DNA of 64,000 bases from Pomphorhynchus laevis (lineage: Eukaryota > Acanthocephala > Palaeacanthocephala > Echinorhynchida > Pomphorhynchidae): positions 124,001 to 188,000 of the forward strand of contig WNNJ02003660.1 of the NCBI GenBank assembly GCA_012934845.2, written 5' to 3'. A program made the position numbers and the translations under genes. Of this stretch, positions 42,682 to 57,600 are shown one piece after another. The notes under the pieces are model-generated. The model had not been told where the DNA came from. It ran no database searches and saw only the letters and a program-made list of their open reading frames with translations. The stretch's first letter is position 1. Each line of letters starts with the position of its first letter.

Positions 42682-45600
42682 GTTTAAATTGCCAGCTTCG
42701 TTATCCAATTTGTAATCATTGTTTAGGTACTTATCAAAAGCACTGTTGGTGATCTTGATATTGAGCTGTGGAGCAAAGAGTGTCCACACGCTTGCCGGAA
42801 CTTTATACAACTGTGCCTTGATGGATTTTATGACAATACTATCTTTCATAGGGTTGTACCAGGTTTTATCGTTCAAGGTGGTGATCCAACAGGCACTGGT
42901 GAAAGCGGTTCAGCAGCTTTTGGTCAACCATTTAAGGTACAACTGCTTTATATATAGTCACAGAGTTTTTTAATATTTTTTATTTAGTTTATCTACCTGC
43001 ATTCTTTTAAATTTCAAACTTTTAAAAATTTTTTTGGAAAAAAATTGTTTGATATAATTGTGTAATGGACGAATCAACTTTTAGAGATTGTGGGTCAACA
43101 ATAATTGCTTATGTAAGATATATTGACATACAAGATTCGAGAAAATGTTATTTTGCGAATCTTTAGCACTACAGCAGCTAAAGACATATTTAACAAGCCA
43201 TATAAATATCGATATAACATAAAATATCTTTTAATAATATAACATCTTGTGCTTTAAATAAAATTCCTAGCATAATTTGAAAGAACAACGAATGTCTAAA
43301 ACTATTGAAAGATGAAAATCCAGAGATGATTAGTGTTGATTGTAGTAATCATTGATGGAATCTTGAAGCTAAAAATACTTCAATTGTCTTGAGTAAAGTA
43401 TATTGCATTCAGTATAATATGATTTGCATCAAAGCAAATGCAAAACATAAACGACTTGATAAGTTATTTTGTGAAGAACAAAATTCAGTTATACTTTTAC
43501 ACAATTTGATTTTCAGTTTAAATTTATATGCAAATGAAAATCATCTTTATTGAAAATCAATTTTTAAAATTAAAACATTTAAAAATTTTAATTTTTAAAA
43601 ATTAAAAATTAAAGCTAACTTAATTAAACAATATTATTCCATGTTAATTTTTGATAAAAGTCAATTATTTGGATCTTATTCATTCAAAGGATGAATTTCA
43701 CAGTCGACTTAGATTTAGCAGGCGTGGGCTAGTCGGCGTCGCAAAAAGTAACGATGAAAATGGAAGCCAGTTCTTTCTTACTCTGGATGAAACTTCAGAA
43801 CTCGATCATAAGCATACATTGTTTGGAAAGGTACAAATTTAATTTGAACATTTAAATTTTAATATTTTAAAATTTTATTAAAGTGTAATATTAATGATTT
43901 AGCGGTACTTTATAACTTAAATCTTTAACGTCATACATGACGTGCGTGCGGTCCGCACGAAATTAAACACGAAAATGATAGAAAGTGATATAATATTTAA
44001 AAGATTTTAGAAGGAAATAAATTCCTTATTTATAAAGTAAAGAATTATTCTATTTTCAATAAAAGAATCTATTAAATTCTCTATAAACTCAAAGACGATT
44101 TTATTCTAAAAGTATTTAAAATTTCCAACTGAAAAATATTTCATTGTCAAGCTTAAAAATAAATTAAGATTAAAAATAAATCTCAATAAATCTCATAAGT
44201 CAAGCTTAAAAATAAATTTGGCAATTACCCAATTGCCAAATGTATCATAAGGGACGATGCACTTTAAAATAATGAAAATATTTTATCATATTTCTTTCTC
44301 TTTTTAAAGTACAGGTAGTCGGTAATACAATCTTCAATATGCTCAGACTTGCTGATGGAGAGATTGAAAACGAGCGTCCCGTATATCCACACAAAATCAT
44401 TTCTACTGAGGTAGTAACTGCTTACATCATACTTAAATACTTAATCTATTTAGGTTTTGGCTAATCCTTTTTGCGATCTTAAGCCTCGTTCAGTTCCAAA
44501 TGTAGAAACACCTGCTGATATTGTGCAGCAAAAACCTAAAGTTCATGCCAGAGCGATAAAGTAACTTTTGCCTGTTTGCTTGTTTACGTTGATTAGTTAG
44601 AATTATATAAAATAATTTTCTTTTTGAAATAATAATTAGAAGCATAAATGCAATTTATTACTTAAATATTTTAATTTTCAAACTTTTAACATTAATTAAT
44701 GTATTAATTAAAAAATATTTGTCTTTTTATAAAGTTTATATATTTTTAATTTAATTTAATTAGAATAAAATACTAAATATCGTATTCGATATATCATAAT
44801 TTTCTATATTTTTTCTATATATTAATGTATTTTTGAAAAAATTTCGAAACCTCTTAAATGAAAGTATTTTAATCTTTTAAGTAGTTAATCTTCAATTTTT
44901 TCGAATAAGAAAAAGTCAGAATTGAAAAAGTAACAAAATAAGAAATGTTTATTTAATTTCTCAATTACTTACATTATAATAAATTATTATACCAATGTTA
45001 TAACAATGTTATACCAACGTGTTATACCAATGTCCCAACATCTTGGAAAATATTTGCTGCCAATTCTTTGTTTTTACGAAGTAAGATGATTATTTATAAT
45101 AAATTATTTTTTTAAATTATTAAGTTTCTATTTTGTTCTAATTTTATTTCAAAAACTTTAGAAAATTTGGACTGCTTTCATTTGGTGACGAAGCTGAAGA
45201 GGACGAACTCACGTTAACAACGCTTAAAAAGGTACTTGTAGATTACTTCAACATTTTATTTTTAGTTTATAAAATTATTTAGTTATTATTTCAATAAAAG
45301 TTCGTAATAACTTATTATATAAAACTTTAGAAGTAAACAATTTTTAATAAAAAATTGCGGAAATGAATGAACAGTGGCCTTTAATATCAAATTAATATCA
45401 AATTTCAATTAAATTGATATTTTTGATTCGAAATATTTCGGAAATATATTTTAAGTCTCGGAGAAAACCTTTTTCTCAGAGTCAAATTGTCCAAGTTTAG
45501 CGTGGATCCTTTTTATCTGTATTATTGATAATATAATTATATTGATAATATAATTCCTTATATTATCAATTTAATAATTGATAATATAAGGAATTATTAG

Positions 45601-48600
45601 ATCAAAGATAAGAAGAAATTGTTTATTGATATTTTGCTAACCTTTGTTGACATCTTTTGAAAATTACAATGTTTTTGCATATTTAAATAAAAAAATCAAA
45701 ACGATCGCCGATATTTTCTTTGAGCAGACGCTGGTGTTATTAGCGATAAACAGCTGCTTTAAGTGTTGTTTGAATTGTGACACGATTTTTGGCACGATTT
45801 GTGACACTATAGCATGATAAATCGGGAATTAAATAATAAAATGAAGTGGATTGCTATGTTAATTAGATATGTCGATGATACAATTGCTATTTGTGATAAC
45901 ACAATTGATGTACAAGACATATTAAGAGCAATAAATTGTTTTGATGAAAATATTCAGTGAAAATCATTTTTTGATGTCGTCGTTAGTAGAACATCAAATG
46001 ATATTTTTAAAACATCCGTTTATTATAAAAATTTAAATAATTTAAATATTGTTTCGTGTTATACCAATGTCCCAACATCTTGGAAAATATTTGCTGCCAA
46101 TTCTTTGTTTTTACGAAGTAAGATGATTGTTTCCCATATAAATGAACTTGAAACAAATAATAAGATAATTAGAATTATATTAGATAAAAGCGGTTTTCCA
46201 TCACGGGCAAAAAAGGTAAACAAGTTGTTTTTGACCCAGAACGAGAAAAGAAATACATAGGATTACCATTTATTAATAATTTTTAAAATATAAATTTCAA
46301 AAGATTTGTTTCAAACAATAAAACATTAAATACTTCAAATATTGTTTTGTATAATAGTAAAATACCGAAGTTACACTACAATTTGAAAAAGAAACCCAAA
46401 CATTATAATGATGGCGTTGTTTATAAAATTTCTTATTTAGAATACGATAAAACATATGTGGGTCAAACAGGCCGAACTTTAGAGACTAAATAAAACAACA
46501 CAAATACACACTCAAAACGGGCCTAAGTAGCGCTATTGTAGACCATAGTTTAAATTTAGATCACAATATTGACTATAATAATACTGTTGTTTTAGCAAAA
46601 GAAACCAATTGCTTGAATAGAAAAATTCTTGAGGCTTATTATTATCATAAAAACTCCAATATTAAAATGCCGAATAATAAACCTGACGTAACGTTAAATA
46701 TTTTGTAAAGATGTTGTAAATGATTATTTTGTTATAATAATCTTTAGTTAAAAAATTGTCTTAATTGTTAAATACTTACATTTGAGATAAATAACATACA
46801 ATCACTTGGATTTTTAAATCACTGAAGAAATAATTGCTAAAGAAAGAAAGTTGCTGAAGAAAGAATATATTTACGAAGATATTTACAGATATTTACCAGG
46901 ATTTACGTTGTAAAAGATATATATTTTGAAGTTTAAATCACTAATTGCTGGTTATTCGCTAATTATTCACTAATTGCTGATTATTCGTTCTAATAAACAC
47001 ACACTTAAAGAACAATATTAAATCATCCCTTATGCAAGGGGATGTTTTAATATCCCCTATATATTGATCGATTCATAATTGGTATCTGATGAATACCGCA
47101 AGCAATCAATTCATGCCTTTTAAAACAAACAATAAGAACGATGGAACGGACTGCCACTTGTGTCGTTTGCTTTTGAACCTTTCGACTTAATGGTTCTGTT
47201 TGTCTCCGGAAGCACGGTCTTATCTCCTTGCGGTGCTGGGATCAGGGAGGATGCCGTCCACCTCTCATCGTATACGAGACTCTACTAATGATGGATCGGT
47301 TCATTCAGATCTCACAGAAGAAGCGACACCATTGAATCCTCTCAGATCCTCCATTATTGACATACTGAAATTCAAACACGTTAAAATTGTAAGGCGAATT
47401 CCAAAGGGTGCTTGATTTCTCGTGACCAAGTACTACGCTGGCTTACTCAGGGAATGTGTTGAAATCGGTAATGTGATGAATTGTCAGAGATTATTGGCTT
47501 CAAAGATCGTCTTGTGCGCTTTTCCGAAATGTTTTTGAAATTTATCGCGTGCACTACGCATTCTCATGAAACGGTTGATGGTAGATCCCGAAATCCTCTA
47601 AGGTTAGGCCGCCGAGTTTCAGCAAAATTGGCTGACGGAGATATTCGTGGTGCTGTTAGACTACTTTCGTCAGAAGAATCGTTTGCTACAAACAAAGAAG
47701 AAACTCTTGCCGCGCTCTAAGCCTTACACCCATACGCAAACGAAACAGTTCCCTTTCGTCCATCGACTGATGAAGATGATCGCCATCATCCACGTTTAAT
47801 TTCCGATCTTTGGAGCGCAATCGATTCCTTTCAAAGCGGCCCAGGTCACGGATTGAATGGACATCGTTCAATCCGTGATGGCGGCCACATTTCCTTTGCA
47901 ACCAGGGAAAGCGGCCACATTCTTCTCAATGCACTAGCACTGACATTGGAACAAATAGTTGGTGGTAGGTTTTCCCCAGAAGTTATCCACCTCATATTCT
48001 CGGCATCCCTATGTGCACTGGAGAAAAAAGCCGGTTGGGTTCGTCCCATTGCAATTAGCACGACCATTCGACGCGTTGCCGCGAATGTCCTTTGCTTCAG
48101 TGCCCTTTGTTTTGGTAAAATGCGACTTCAAAAATGCTTTAAACACTGTTAGCCGCATAGCCCTACTCGATGCTGTGAAAAATCATGCACCTGAAGCATT
48201 GCCATTCTTTTTTATGGCTTACGGATCTAAAACCCCACTCGTGTATGAAGAGTAGATTATTTGGTCAGAGTAAGGATTGCAACAAGGAGACCCCCTTTTG
48301 TCCATAGATTTTGCTCTAGTCGTCAACCCACTAGCCCACTCACTTAAGGCTCACTTTAACTCCTGGTATTTGGATGAAGCAACCATCGGGGGTGACCCAT
48401 TTGAAACGTTGTCTTATCTAAGTCAAATAGTTAATGACTCTTTGAAACTTGGTATCTACTTGAATTCGCGAAAGTGCCAATTGTGGCCAATGAATGTCCA
48501 TGATGAGGAACAACGTCAGATGATTGTTTAAAGATTTCAATTTATTTGTCCTTCTATCGACAAGCTAAGTATTTTGGGAAGCTGAGTTTTAGCAGCTAAT

Positions 48601-51600
48601 TGTGCAGAGGAAGTAAAAAAGGATCTTGCCGCAATTGGAGCTTCTAGGTTAGCGTTCATGTGAGCTTAGTGCCCACGAAACATTTTTCCTATTCAAAAAC
48701 TGCTTATATGCGCCCAAGCTTCTTTACAAACTACGCTCAGCCCCATGTTTCGAACACCCTGATGAGCTACAAAAGCTGGGTTCTATGCTTAAGAGATATC
48801 TCGCATGTATTCTTAACTGCCACTTAAAAGATGAAGCATGGCGCCAAGCCGCACTTCCTGTATTATATGGGGGTATCGGGATTCGTAACACAATTGATGT
48901 TGCCCTACCTGCCTTTTTATCGTCTTATTGTGCTTCCCGTGTCAACGTTGAGTGCCTTTTGGGATTGAGCTCCATACCACTATGCCGGCACTATTGTATT
49001 GGACTACAGGAATGGCTATCCAAAACAGGGAAAATCTTAGCACCTATAAATGATACCAAGCACTCCGTCTGAGATTTACCCTTATCAAGCAGATACACAG
49101 TAGAATATCTTCAGGTTTGCAGGATGACGCCTTCAAGGCGAGATATATCGCTGTATCAACACATGAGTCAGGTTCTTCGCTTAATGCGCTACCAATTTCT
49201 GCCCCATGAACCCGGTTGGGGGATGAGGCGGTGATAATTGCCATTTCCCTGAGACTTGGTCTTCCCATTTGTACCCCTCATCGATGCCGTTGCGGTGTAA
49301 TGGTAGACGCGACAGGCCGATGTGGGCTTGCCCGTAGGAGATCAGCAGGCTGCTTCCCACGTCATGGTGAACTCAATCAAATTATCAGCAGAGCTTTGAC
49401 CTCCACGCATGCTCCAAATATTCTGGAACCACCAAAATATTCTAACCTATTCTGTGTAGATTAGATGGTCGCCGTCTGGACGGCGTCACTGTTTTTCCGT
49501 GGTGCAAAGGTAAATGCCTTCTTTGGGATTCTACTTGAGTGGATACGCTGGCTACGAGCAATCTGAGGCATGCTCTGCGTGGCCCTGGTGGTACGGCGAA
49601 GTAGGGCAGAGGAAAGAAAGATCGCAAATTATTCTGATTTGTGTAACTCTCATCATTTTATTCCCTTTGGGGTCGAGACATATGGGGCACTGGCTAAGTC
49701 TGCAAAATCTCTTTGCAGTGAAATCGGCAGGAGATGGAAAAAAGTTTCAGGAGATAATCGGGCGCACTCTTATTTACTCATGAATGTGAGTTTGGCCATC
49801 CAGAGAGGCAACTATATAATTTGTTTTTCCTAATACATTCAATCTAATCTAAAAATTTTACAAAGAAATTTCGAAAATACATTTTTTCTAATGCATTTTC
49901 TTGACAGAAAATAAAAATCAAAGCAAAAACTGCTCACGATATAAACGACCCGCTGCTCTTAAGTGAACCACTCTCAGTTGAACCTTTTAACGTTCCATTG
50001 CCAAAGGATAAAGAAGAACAACTACTTAAAGAGGTTGTATTGTATATAACATTCCTTGTACAACGATATTTCTATTTATAGGAAACTGATGAAGAACGAG
50101 CTTTAGCTAAGAAAACAGAAGAAGTTAAAGCTGAGCGGTAATTACATATTTTTATTAAAATATTATTAATTTAATTAATTTAATATTTTAATTTAATTTA
50201 AAAAAATTTAAATATTAATTTTAATTCGAAGATTATATATATCGCATAAATCAAAAACAACAAGCAATACATAACATCAATCTCACAGACTAAAATCTAC
50301 AAGTTGTTGCTCCAATCCATTGTCGGAATTCTGCATTAACTTCTTTCATTGATCCTTGTATATTTATCGTCGGGAGAGCCAAAATGTGTTCTCCGGTTTG
50401 AATGACGCCGTAGTCGCAGTTTGGGAATGTTACAAGACTGGCTTTGAAAAGAAAACCTGTATCGACCGTATCCGGAACGGAGCCTGTTTAGCTGTACCCA
50501 GTGTGAACGGGTCAAATCGTTACCGATCGGAGATAGTGACACATTAGGAACGAACCTGCGTAGTTGGGATGTTGACTTCTACAATCTTTGTTGCCATCTC
50601 CTACATACAAGCTCATCAATTCCATTCGTGTTAATTAGATTGAGCAGAGTTCTGACACGTCTGCTGAACGGATGTCGTGATTTGAGGCGGGGTTTGACAA
50701 CAGGGATTGGTAGGGTGTTCAGGGATCGGCTTGCTGAGACACAGATTGCGTCCCGCCTTATATCGGCTGGTGGTATACCAGATAACACTGGAAGTAAGTC
50801 GATTGGTGTTGGCCTTATCGCTCCACTGATTAATCTCATTGCCTCGTTGAAACTTGCGTCCAGACCATACCGGGGCCGCATATTCAGCAGCCGAGTAACA
50901 TATGGCCAATACAGACGTTCGCAGTATATGGAAGCTTGAACCCCAATTGATTCCGGTCAGACGGCGAATGATATTTCAGCGTGACCGCACTTTTCCTGGG
51001 ATAGATTTAATGTGTTGCCTGTAGAAGAGTGTGCGATCAAGGGTGACTCCAAGATACGTTGGATGCTTCACATTAGGCAATCTGGTTCCGTCAAGAGATA
51101 CAGTCAATGTAGCATCAACTTGATCGTTATTGAGATGAAATAAAGATACTACCGTCTTATCAATGTTAAGTCGAAGATGCCACTTTTTGAAATATCCGGA
51201 TAATATACTTATGTCGGCAGAGAGTGTTTTGCTGAGTGGAGCGATTTTGTGGCCAGTTGATAGAATTGCCATGTCATCCGCATATATGTATTTTTTCGCT
51301 GATGTCAGTGGTATATCTGAGGTGTATAGGTTGAACAGCAGAGGGGAAAGAACTGATCCCTGCGGTAGGCCGTTATTGAGTCTGCGCGCTCTTGAAAGTT
51401 TACCACCCAACTGAACCTGCAATCGACGGTTTGAGAAGATGTCAATGATCAAACGGATCGCGAAGGTAGGCACTGTAAAAGTTTGAACGTGAGCCCCTTG
51501 ATCCAAACCGTATCGTAAGCTGCAGAAAGGTCGATAAACACTGCGCCTGCTTTTTCATTGCGTTCAAATGCACACTCAATGTCTTCGGTCAGTGAAATTA

Positions 51601-54600
51601 TTTGGTCAACTGTGGATCTCCCCTTGCGGAAACCGGCTTGCTCATTTGGAAGACAAATGTCTATATATGGTGTAATTCTCCTCAATATAACCCGTTCAAA
51701 CACCTTGAGGGTTACGCTGAGCAAGCTAAAAGGTCTATATCTTCCCGGATTGTTAGCAGGCTTGTTCGGTTTTTTAATTGCGATAACAGTTGAGACACGC
51801 CATTGTTTAAGGATGCGTTGTTGCGTCATGCACGATGACATATAAAGTGCAAGCCATATAAGTGCAGATTTCGGTAAGTTTGCCAAAAATTCAAGATGAA
51901 TTCGATCAGGTCCTGGTGCTCTGTTTAGTTTTAAACTATTCAGAGCTTCTGATATTTCTTCTTGCAATGTATTACTCGTAATTTCGGGTGAGATCGGGCA
52001 TGCTTTCCAGAGTGATTTCGTATCGTGTATGACTTTTCGATAAGCACTTTTGGAGGGATTACAAGGTTTAGAGAGCAAAGCAAGTCGTTGTGCAATCGAG
52101 TTTGCAGATCATGCTTGACGACTGGAGTGTTTCATATCAATTCTTTCGACAGTTTGTGTCCACCTTTCTCTCCGCAAGTCGTTGATTAGTTGGAAAAGTT
52201 CGTCTGCGAGCGCACCTCGTTCGAGATCATTGACTGATTCGACGAAACGGTCATACAGCGCGTCGCACTGCTTGTTCCAACATGGAATGTATCTTGTACG
52301 GACGCCACGAAGAATAGATATACTAGCGGCTGCGTAAATTGTATCACAAAACTGCTGGTAAGATGCAGATAAGTTTTTGCTCGTTGGGTTCTGAAGTTTG
52401 TTAATCTGGTTATGAACGAGTGAGCTGTAACTTGACCAGTTGGCTCTCCGAAAGTTCCAGCGACGCAGTGGAAGAGATGTAAATGGCTATATCGCAGCAG
52501 AGTAGTGTAAGATAATTGACCGGTGTTGTGAACGTGGAAATGGTCCTAGTACCGTGCGTTCGGGAGTCACCCAATGTCTATGATTTGAACTATTGCTAGT
52601 GAAGCACAGGTCTGGGCTTGTGCACGTGTTCCAAATTGCAGAATGGAATGATTTCGGCTATTTATTGTCGTATATTAGAGTCAGATCCAGTAGAGATGCC
52701 CAAATGCATAACAAGCTCACCGTTACAGTCTCTGGTTGAGTATCCCCAGCTAGTATGATGACTGTTAAAGTCCCCGCAATATATCGAAGGATGGGGGAAT
52801 AAGGGAATTTTGTCGAAGAGTGCAGCGGGGGGGGGATTATAAACACAAATTATAGTTGTGTCGTCTACTCGAACGGCGAGCCAATGTGTTGAGTCTTGAT
52901 CATTAGAGTTTGCGATAGCGTCAGCTTTTATATCGTGGCGAACGAGTACTGTCTCACCATGAAATTTGCTGTGATGGGCTGTAATGAGTCTGTATCCTGG
53001 AATGATCAAATCCCCATCTCCTCTGATGTGCGTCTCCTGAAGGGCGATTACCGATATGTTGTGTCGAGACAGCAGGTGGAGTAATAACTCTTTTTTTGCA
53101 GCAGTTAAACCTTCGATGTTTAACTGTAGGATACGGATGTTAGAAGAGCTTGTTAGCATGTTTAGATTGGGATATGGTATTGGTCGATGTAGATGATGTC
53201 GACAGGATGTCGCCATGCCAGTAATTTATCGTTGTTGATGATTTGATTGCTACAATTAGTTTCGTCTAATGACTACTTACAGGAATGACTTGTAAGTGAA
53301 AGTTTGTAGCATCATCCCCGAAGATAATAATAAAATTGAAGTAACAATGAAGATAAAATCGAGAAACTGCGACTCTAGACTGCATTTTTAGTTGACTATA
53401 AAAATAAATATTAAAATATTATATGATATTTGTATGCTTAATAAGTAATTTAATAATAAATATACGTGAAAATCAAAATAATTGTTGCAAAGTTAAAATA
53501 CAAGTAGAAGAAATTAAATTATAGACGTATAAGGAACCTATATATTTTATAAAATGTTGATTAATATATAACGAACAGGATGTGATAGAAGAATCACATT
53601 TCGTAAGCAAAAGTGTTAAAACACTCAGTTTTAAAATTCTTATTCCATTTCTAGAATTACAATTTTATAAATATTATGTTCCGGTAATTAAATGTATGCA
53701 TTAACATTTTAGTATCAAAATAAGATTGATTGTCATCTATCTTATTCGAATCTTATAATGAATTTTTATAATTCATTGATAAATTAAATTGCTGACAATA
53801 CGGCTAAAAATAGAAATGATCTGTTTAATTTATTCTTTACAAAATTTCAAGTTGAACAAATAATTTCAATTTTTCTCAAATGGAATGTCATTTCGCGGCA
53901 TTCCTGAAAATGTTTGTAGCGATTGTATCTTAGATTTAAAAACAAAGAAGAATTATTCGAAAAAGATAGAACGAAAAACAAATAATTTGGAATTCAAATT
54001 AATAATACTCTAATTAAATTAATTGAATTAATTTTATTTTAAAACTTAAAATTACTTGACTTGAAAAAAATAACATGATATTTTTTATTTAAAATAAATT
54101 AAGATGTTCAAAATAAATCAAAGTGTGATCTAATCGATATTTATAAATATGAATTTATATTATAGTGTGATCTAATTAATAATATCGAAACAACGATAAG
54201 TGCTGATAAATGGTAAATGATCAACTTCATTTTTAATTTGAACTGCTTTCTCACATCGATATGCTTTATTGCTTATTTATCCTTTATTCCGAAAATAAAA
54301 TTTGGATTTATCAAATTTGTATTTCCAATTTTAATTAGTTATTGTTTTTATTAATTTATAAAAATTTGTGAATGTTTTCAGACATTGTAAAATCATCTTA
54401 AATTACGAATATCGATATCATCTAGAAAATACTCAAATCAATAAGATGTTTATTTTTCGTTTGTTATTCTTAGGTTTCCATTATTCTTAGGTTGAAAATT
54501 AATAATTAATTCGATTTTGTAAGTTGAACTTATTGTGGCACTCACAGTTATTACAGAAATATTGCCATTTTACAAATAACTAATCTGTTACCTTTCTTCA

Positions 54601-57600
54601 GTTGTCTTTTATCTTACTTTTATTACTCTATTTTACATAGAAAATAGTTTTATTTTATCAAAAATATAGAAACGAAAAATATATTTTGTTTCTATATATT
54701 TTTAAAACTTTAAAAATTGAATTTTCATATTATTTTAATTAACTTTATTTAAAAAAATATGAAATTTCATTAATTTAACTGAAGTTTGGCATTTTTCTTG
54801 TAATAAATATTTAATTTTTATATTAAATATTTTATAAATACCCTTTTGAATTTTAAACAATTCAAAAACCTACTTATAATCAAGAGTTATTTCTAAGAAC
54901 GTATTGGATATCAAAGTATTCAGTAAATTTTATTTTCTTTCATTACCAAATTTTGTTAATCTTATCAAATTTAAAGCCGAAAATAGGGTGGTAGATATCG
55001 CATATATAAATAGTGATAAATAGCACATTTTAAAACTGTCAGATAGTGTACGTATTCCGCTATAATATAGTGCCTAAGTATAATAAAGTGGATTGATTTT
55101 CGTATTTTATTCCTATATTTTAATTGCTCTAGAGCACATCATTGTCGTAGAGTGCAGTCATATAATATCTCCCAAAAGTTTAGAGATTGAAATTAACAAA
55201 AATTCAAAGCAACGGTGTATCTTATCACCGCTTATACTTTGATTCTTTAAATAAATAAAAATAGATTCTTTTCTAAAAGCTATTTCAGTGGTTATCGTTA
55301 AGTCAACATTTACTAATAGATGTGAACAATTGATTTTTTATTTCATTTGAAATTAAAAATTAAAAATCAAAATTTTATTAAAATATTGATTTTTTGAAAT
55401 TTTGGAAAATAAAAGAAAGTTTATTAAATAAATCAAAAATAAAATAGAATTAAATTATTAAATTATTATTGGCTTAAGTTTAATACTTCAAACTGCTCAA
55501 TTTACGCTGAAATAAGCATTTTAAGATGATTGGTATTTTAATAAATAACTCTTTATCATATCTATCACAGAAGCTACGAACGTTGCTAGGTGCACCATTG
55601 AATACATGCAATAATCAAATCAGAGAGACATTTAAATTTCGAAACAAATTAGTTTCTTTATATACAAAAATAAATAAGGGAAATAAATTTTATTACCAAA
55701 AAGATAAGAACTATTGTTAGGCTACTTTAAAAGTACTAAAATGTAGTATCTTTTATGCATACTGTCATATTATCTATTATTGTGTCTATTATTATATTTG
55801 TTATATCTATTTTTATATTATCCATATGTCTATATGATTTTATTTTAATTGCATTACACGTGTTTTTTTATTATTTTATTTATCAACAGACAATTACTTC
55901 ACAAAGAAATATCTGAAATTAGAAAAGAATTACGAACATTCGCCGAACAAGAAGCTAAAAAGTCTGGTAACACATTACATTTTTCTTCTCGTGTTTATTG
56001 AATTATTTTAAATTTAAAACTTTCATTGCTGATTAACTTAGATATAGTTTCATTGATGAATTAATTTAATTTTCATTTCTAAATAAAAATTAAACAATTT
56101 ATTACTAAATAAACAACATTTGACAATTTTAAGTTTTTAGATTTTTCAAATTTTTCTTAAACAAAATTCAGTGTCAACTTGATCGATTATCTGACATGCA
56201 ATTTGAACGCAATTACGATTTTATTTTGGTTCATTGCTACTATAACTCTTACACACAATACATTTAAAACTATGTTTTGAACAAAATTCAAAATTACTTC
56301 TGTAATTATTCAATTATTCAATGAATGAATATTTGAGTGTTTTAATTAAGGAAACATAGCCATTTGAAATCAAATGTGTTTTGTACCTTATTTGCAGGCT
56401 TATTTTTATAATATAAATGAATTAGATTGTTTTATTTAAATTGTTTTTAAAGAAATCTCTGCTTTTTATTTTATATTAATTTAATTTTATATTAATTAAT
56501 TTATTTTAAATTAATTTTATTTTGTCTCCTTAGCTGATAACCTTAAATGATTCATATTACTTCATTTTATTATAAAATGACGTAATAGAAGTAATAAAAG
56601 TAATTTTGTCAAATTGTTGATTTCATGTAGTGGTGTACTAAAATATTGTTGTACTTTTAACTTTTCTTATTTTTTTTATACTTCTAGTTTTTCCAGCTTT
56701 TAATTTACATACTTTTATTATAAATCAGTTCAGATACCTGAGTCTACATATTTTATTTGTTTTCTTTGTCAAGAAAACAAATCAGATAAGAGAAACAAAT
56801 CAGATAAGAGAAACAAATAAGATAAGATAACTTAGTCTGTATTTTATACGAAATATAAATAAAAATAAAGATAAATAATAAATAATTATTTAAGAGTTTA
56901 TACAATTTATATTTATATCAAGTTAAAATTAAAATTGAAATGTAAAATAAAAGTCAATTGTTTTGAATTGACTAATAAATAACAGACGATGCATCAGAAT
57001 AAGAATTAGAGGTCATCTAATGGAATTGCTAGGCTATCAGGTTTTGCCACTTATTCCTCATTATATTCTGTCGATTATAAATGCATCAGTCAATTAATGA
57101 CGCTGTACATTCCTAACATGTATAATGACGATGTTGTCAATGAACACTGGCTGCCGCTTATAATAGATAGAGCAAACCACGTCTGTAGATATGTCATTAG
57201 CATAAAACCAGCATGATATTGGCGAGCGTCCTTTCACTTCACATTTCTCCCTCTGACCAACTAATTAACTGGTTAAATTTAACAGATATTTTTCAATAAA
57301 ATATATACAAAATTGGCACAATAATTTATACAATGTTGATTAGTAATTCTAATTTAAGAGCTTAAAAGAAAGCTAATTGATAAAATCACGTTACTGAATC
57401 TACTTGTTTTATACGATATATAAATAAAAAATATAAATAATTATAAATAATAATTATATAATATTTTATACAATTTATATTTATATCAAGTTAAAATTTA
57501 AAAATTAAATTTAAAATAAAAGTCAATTTTAATGAATTGACTTATAACATACGATGTATAAAAACAAGGATTAAAGGTCATTAGGAGGAACTTCTATGTT

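Noticed and set aside
55526-55717. 64-codon frame in CWC27 intron 8 as an exon
   Set aside because: No matching splice sites, and it would disrupt the CWC27 phase between exons 8 and 9.
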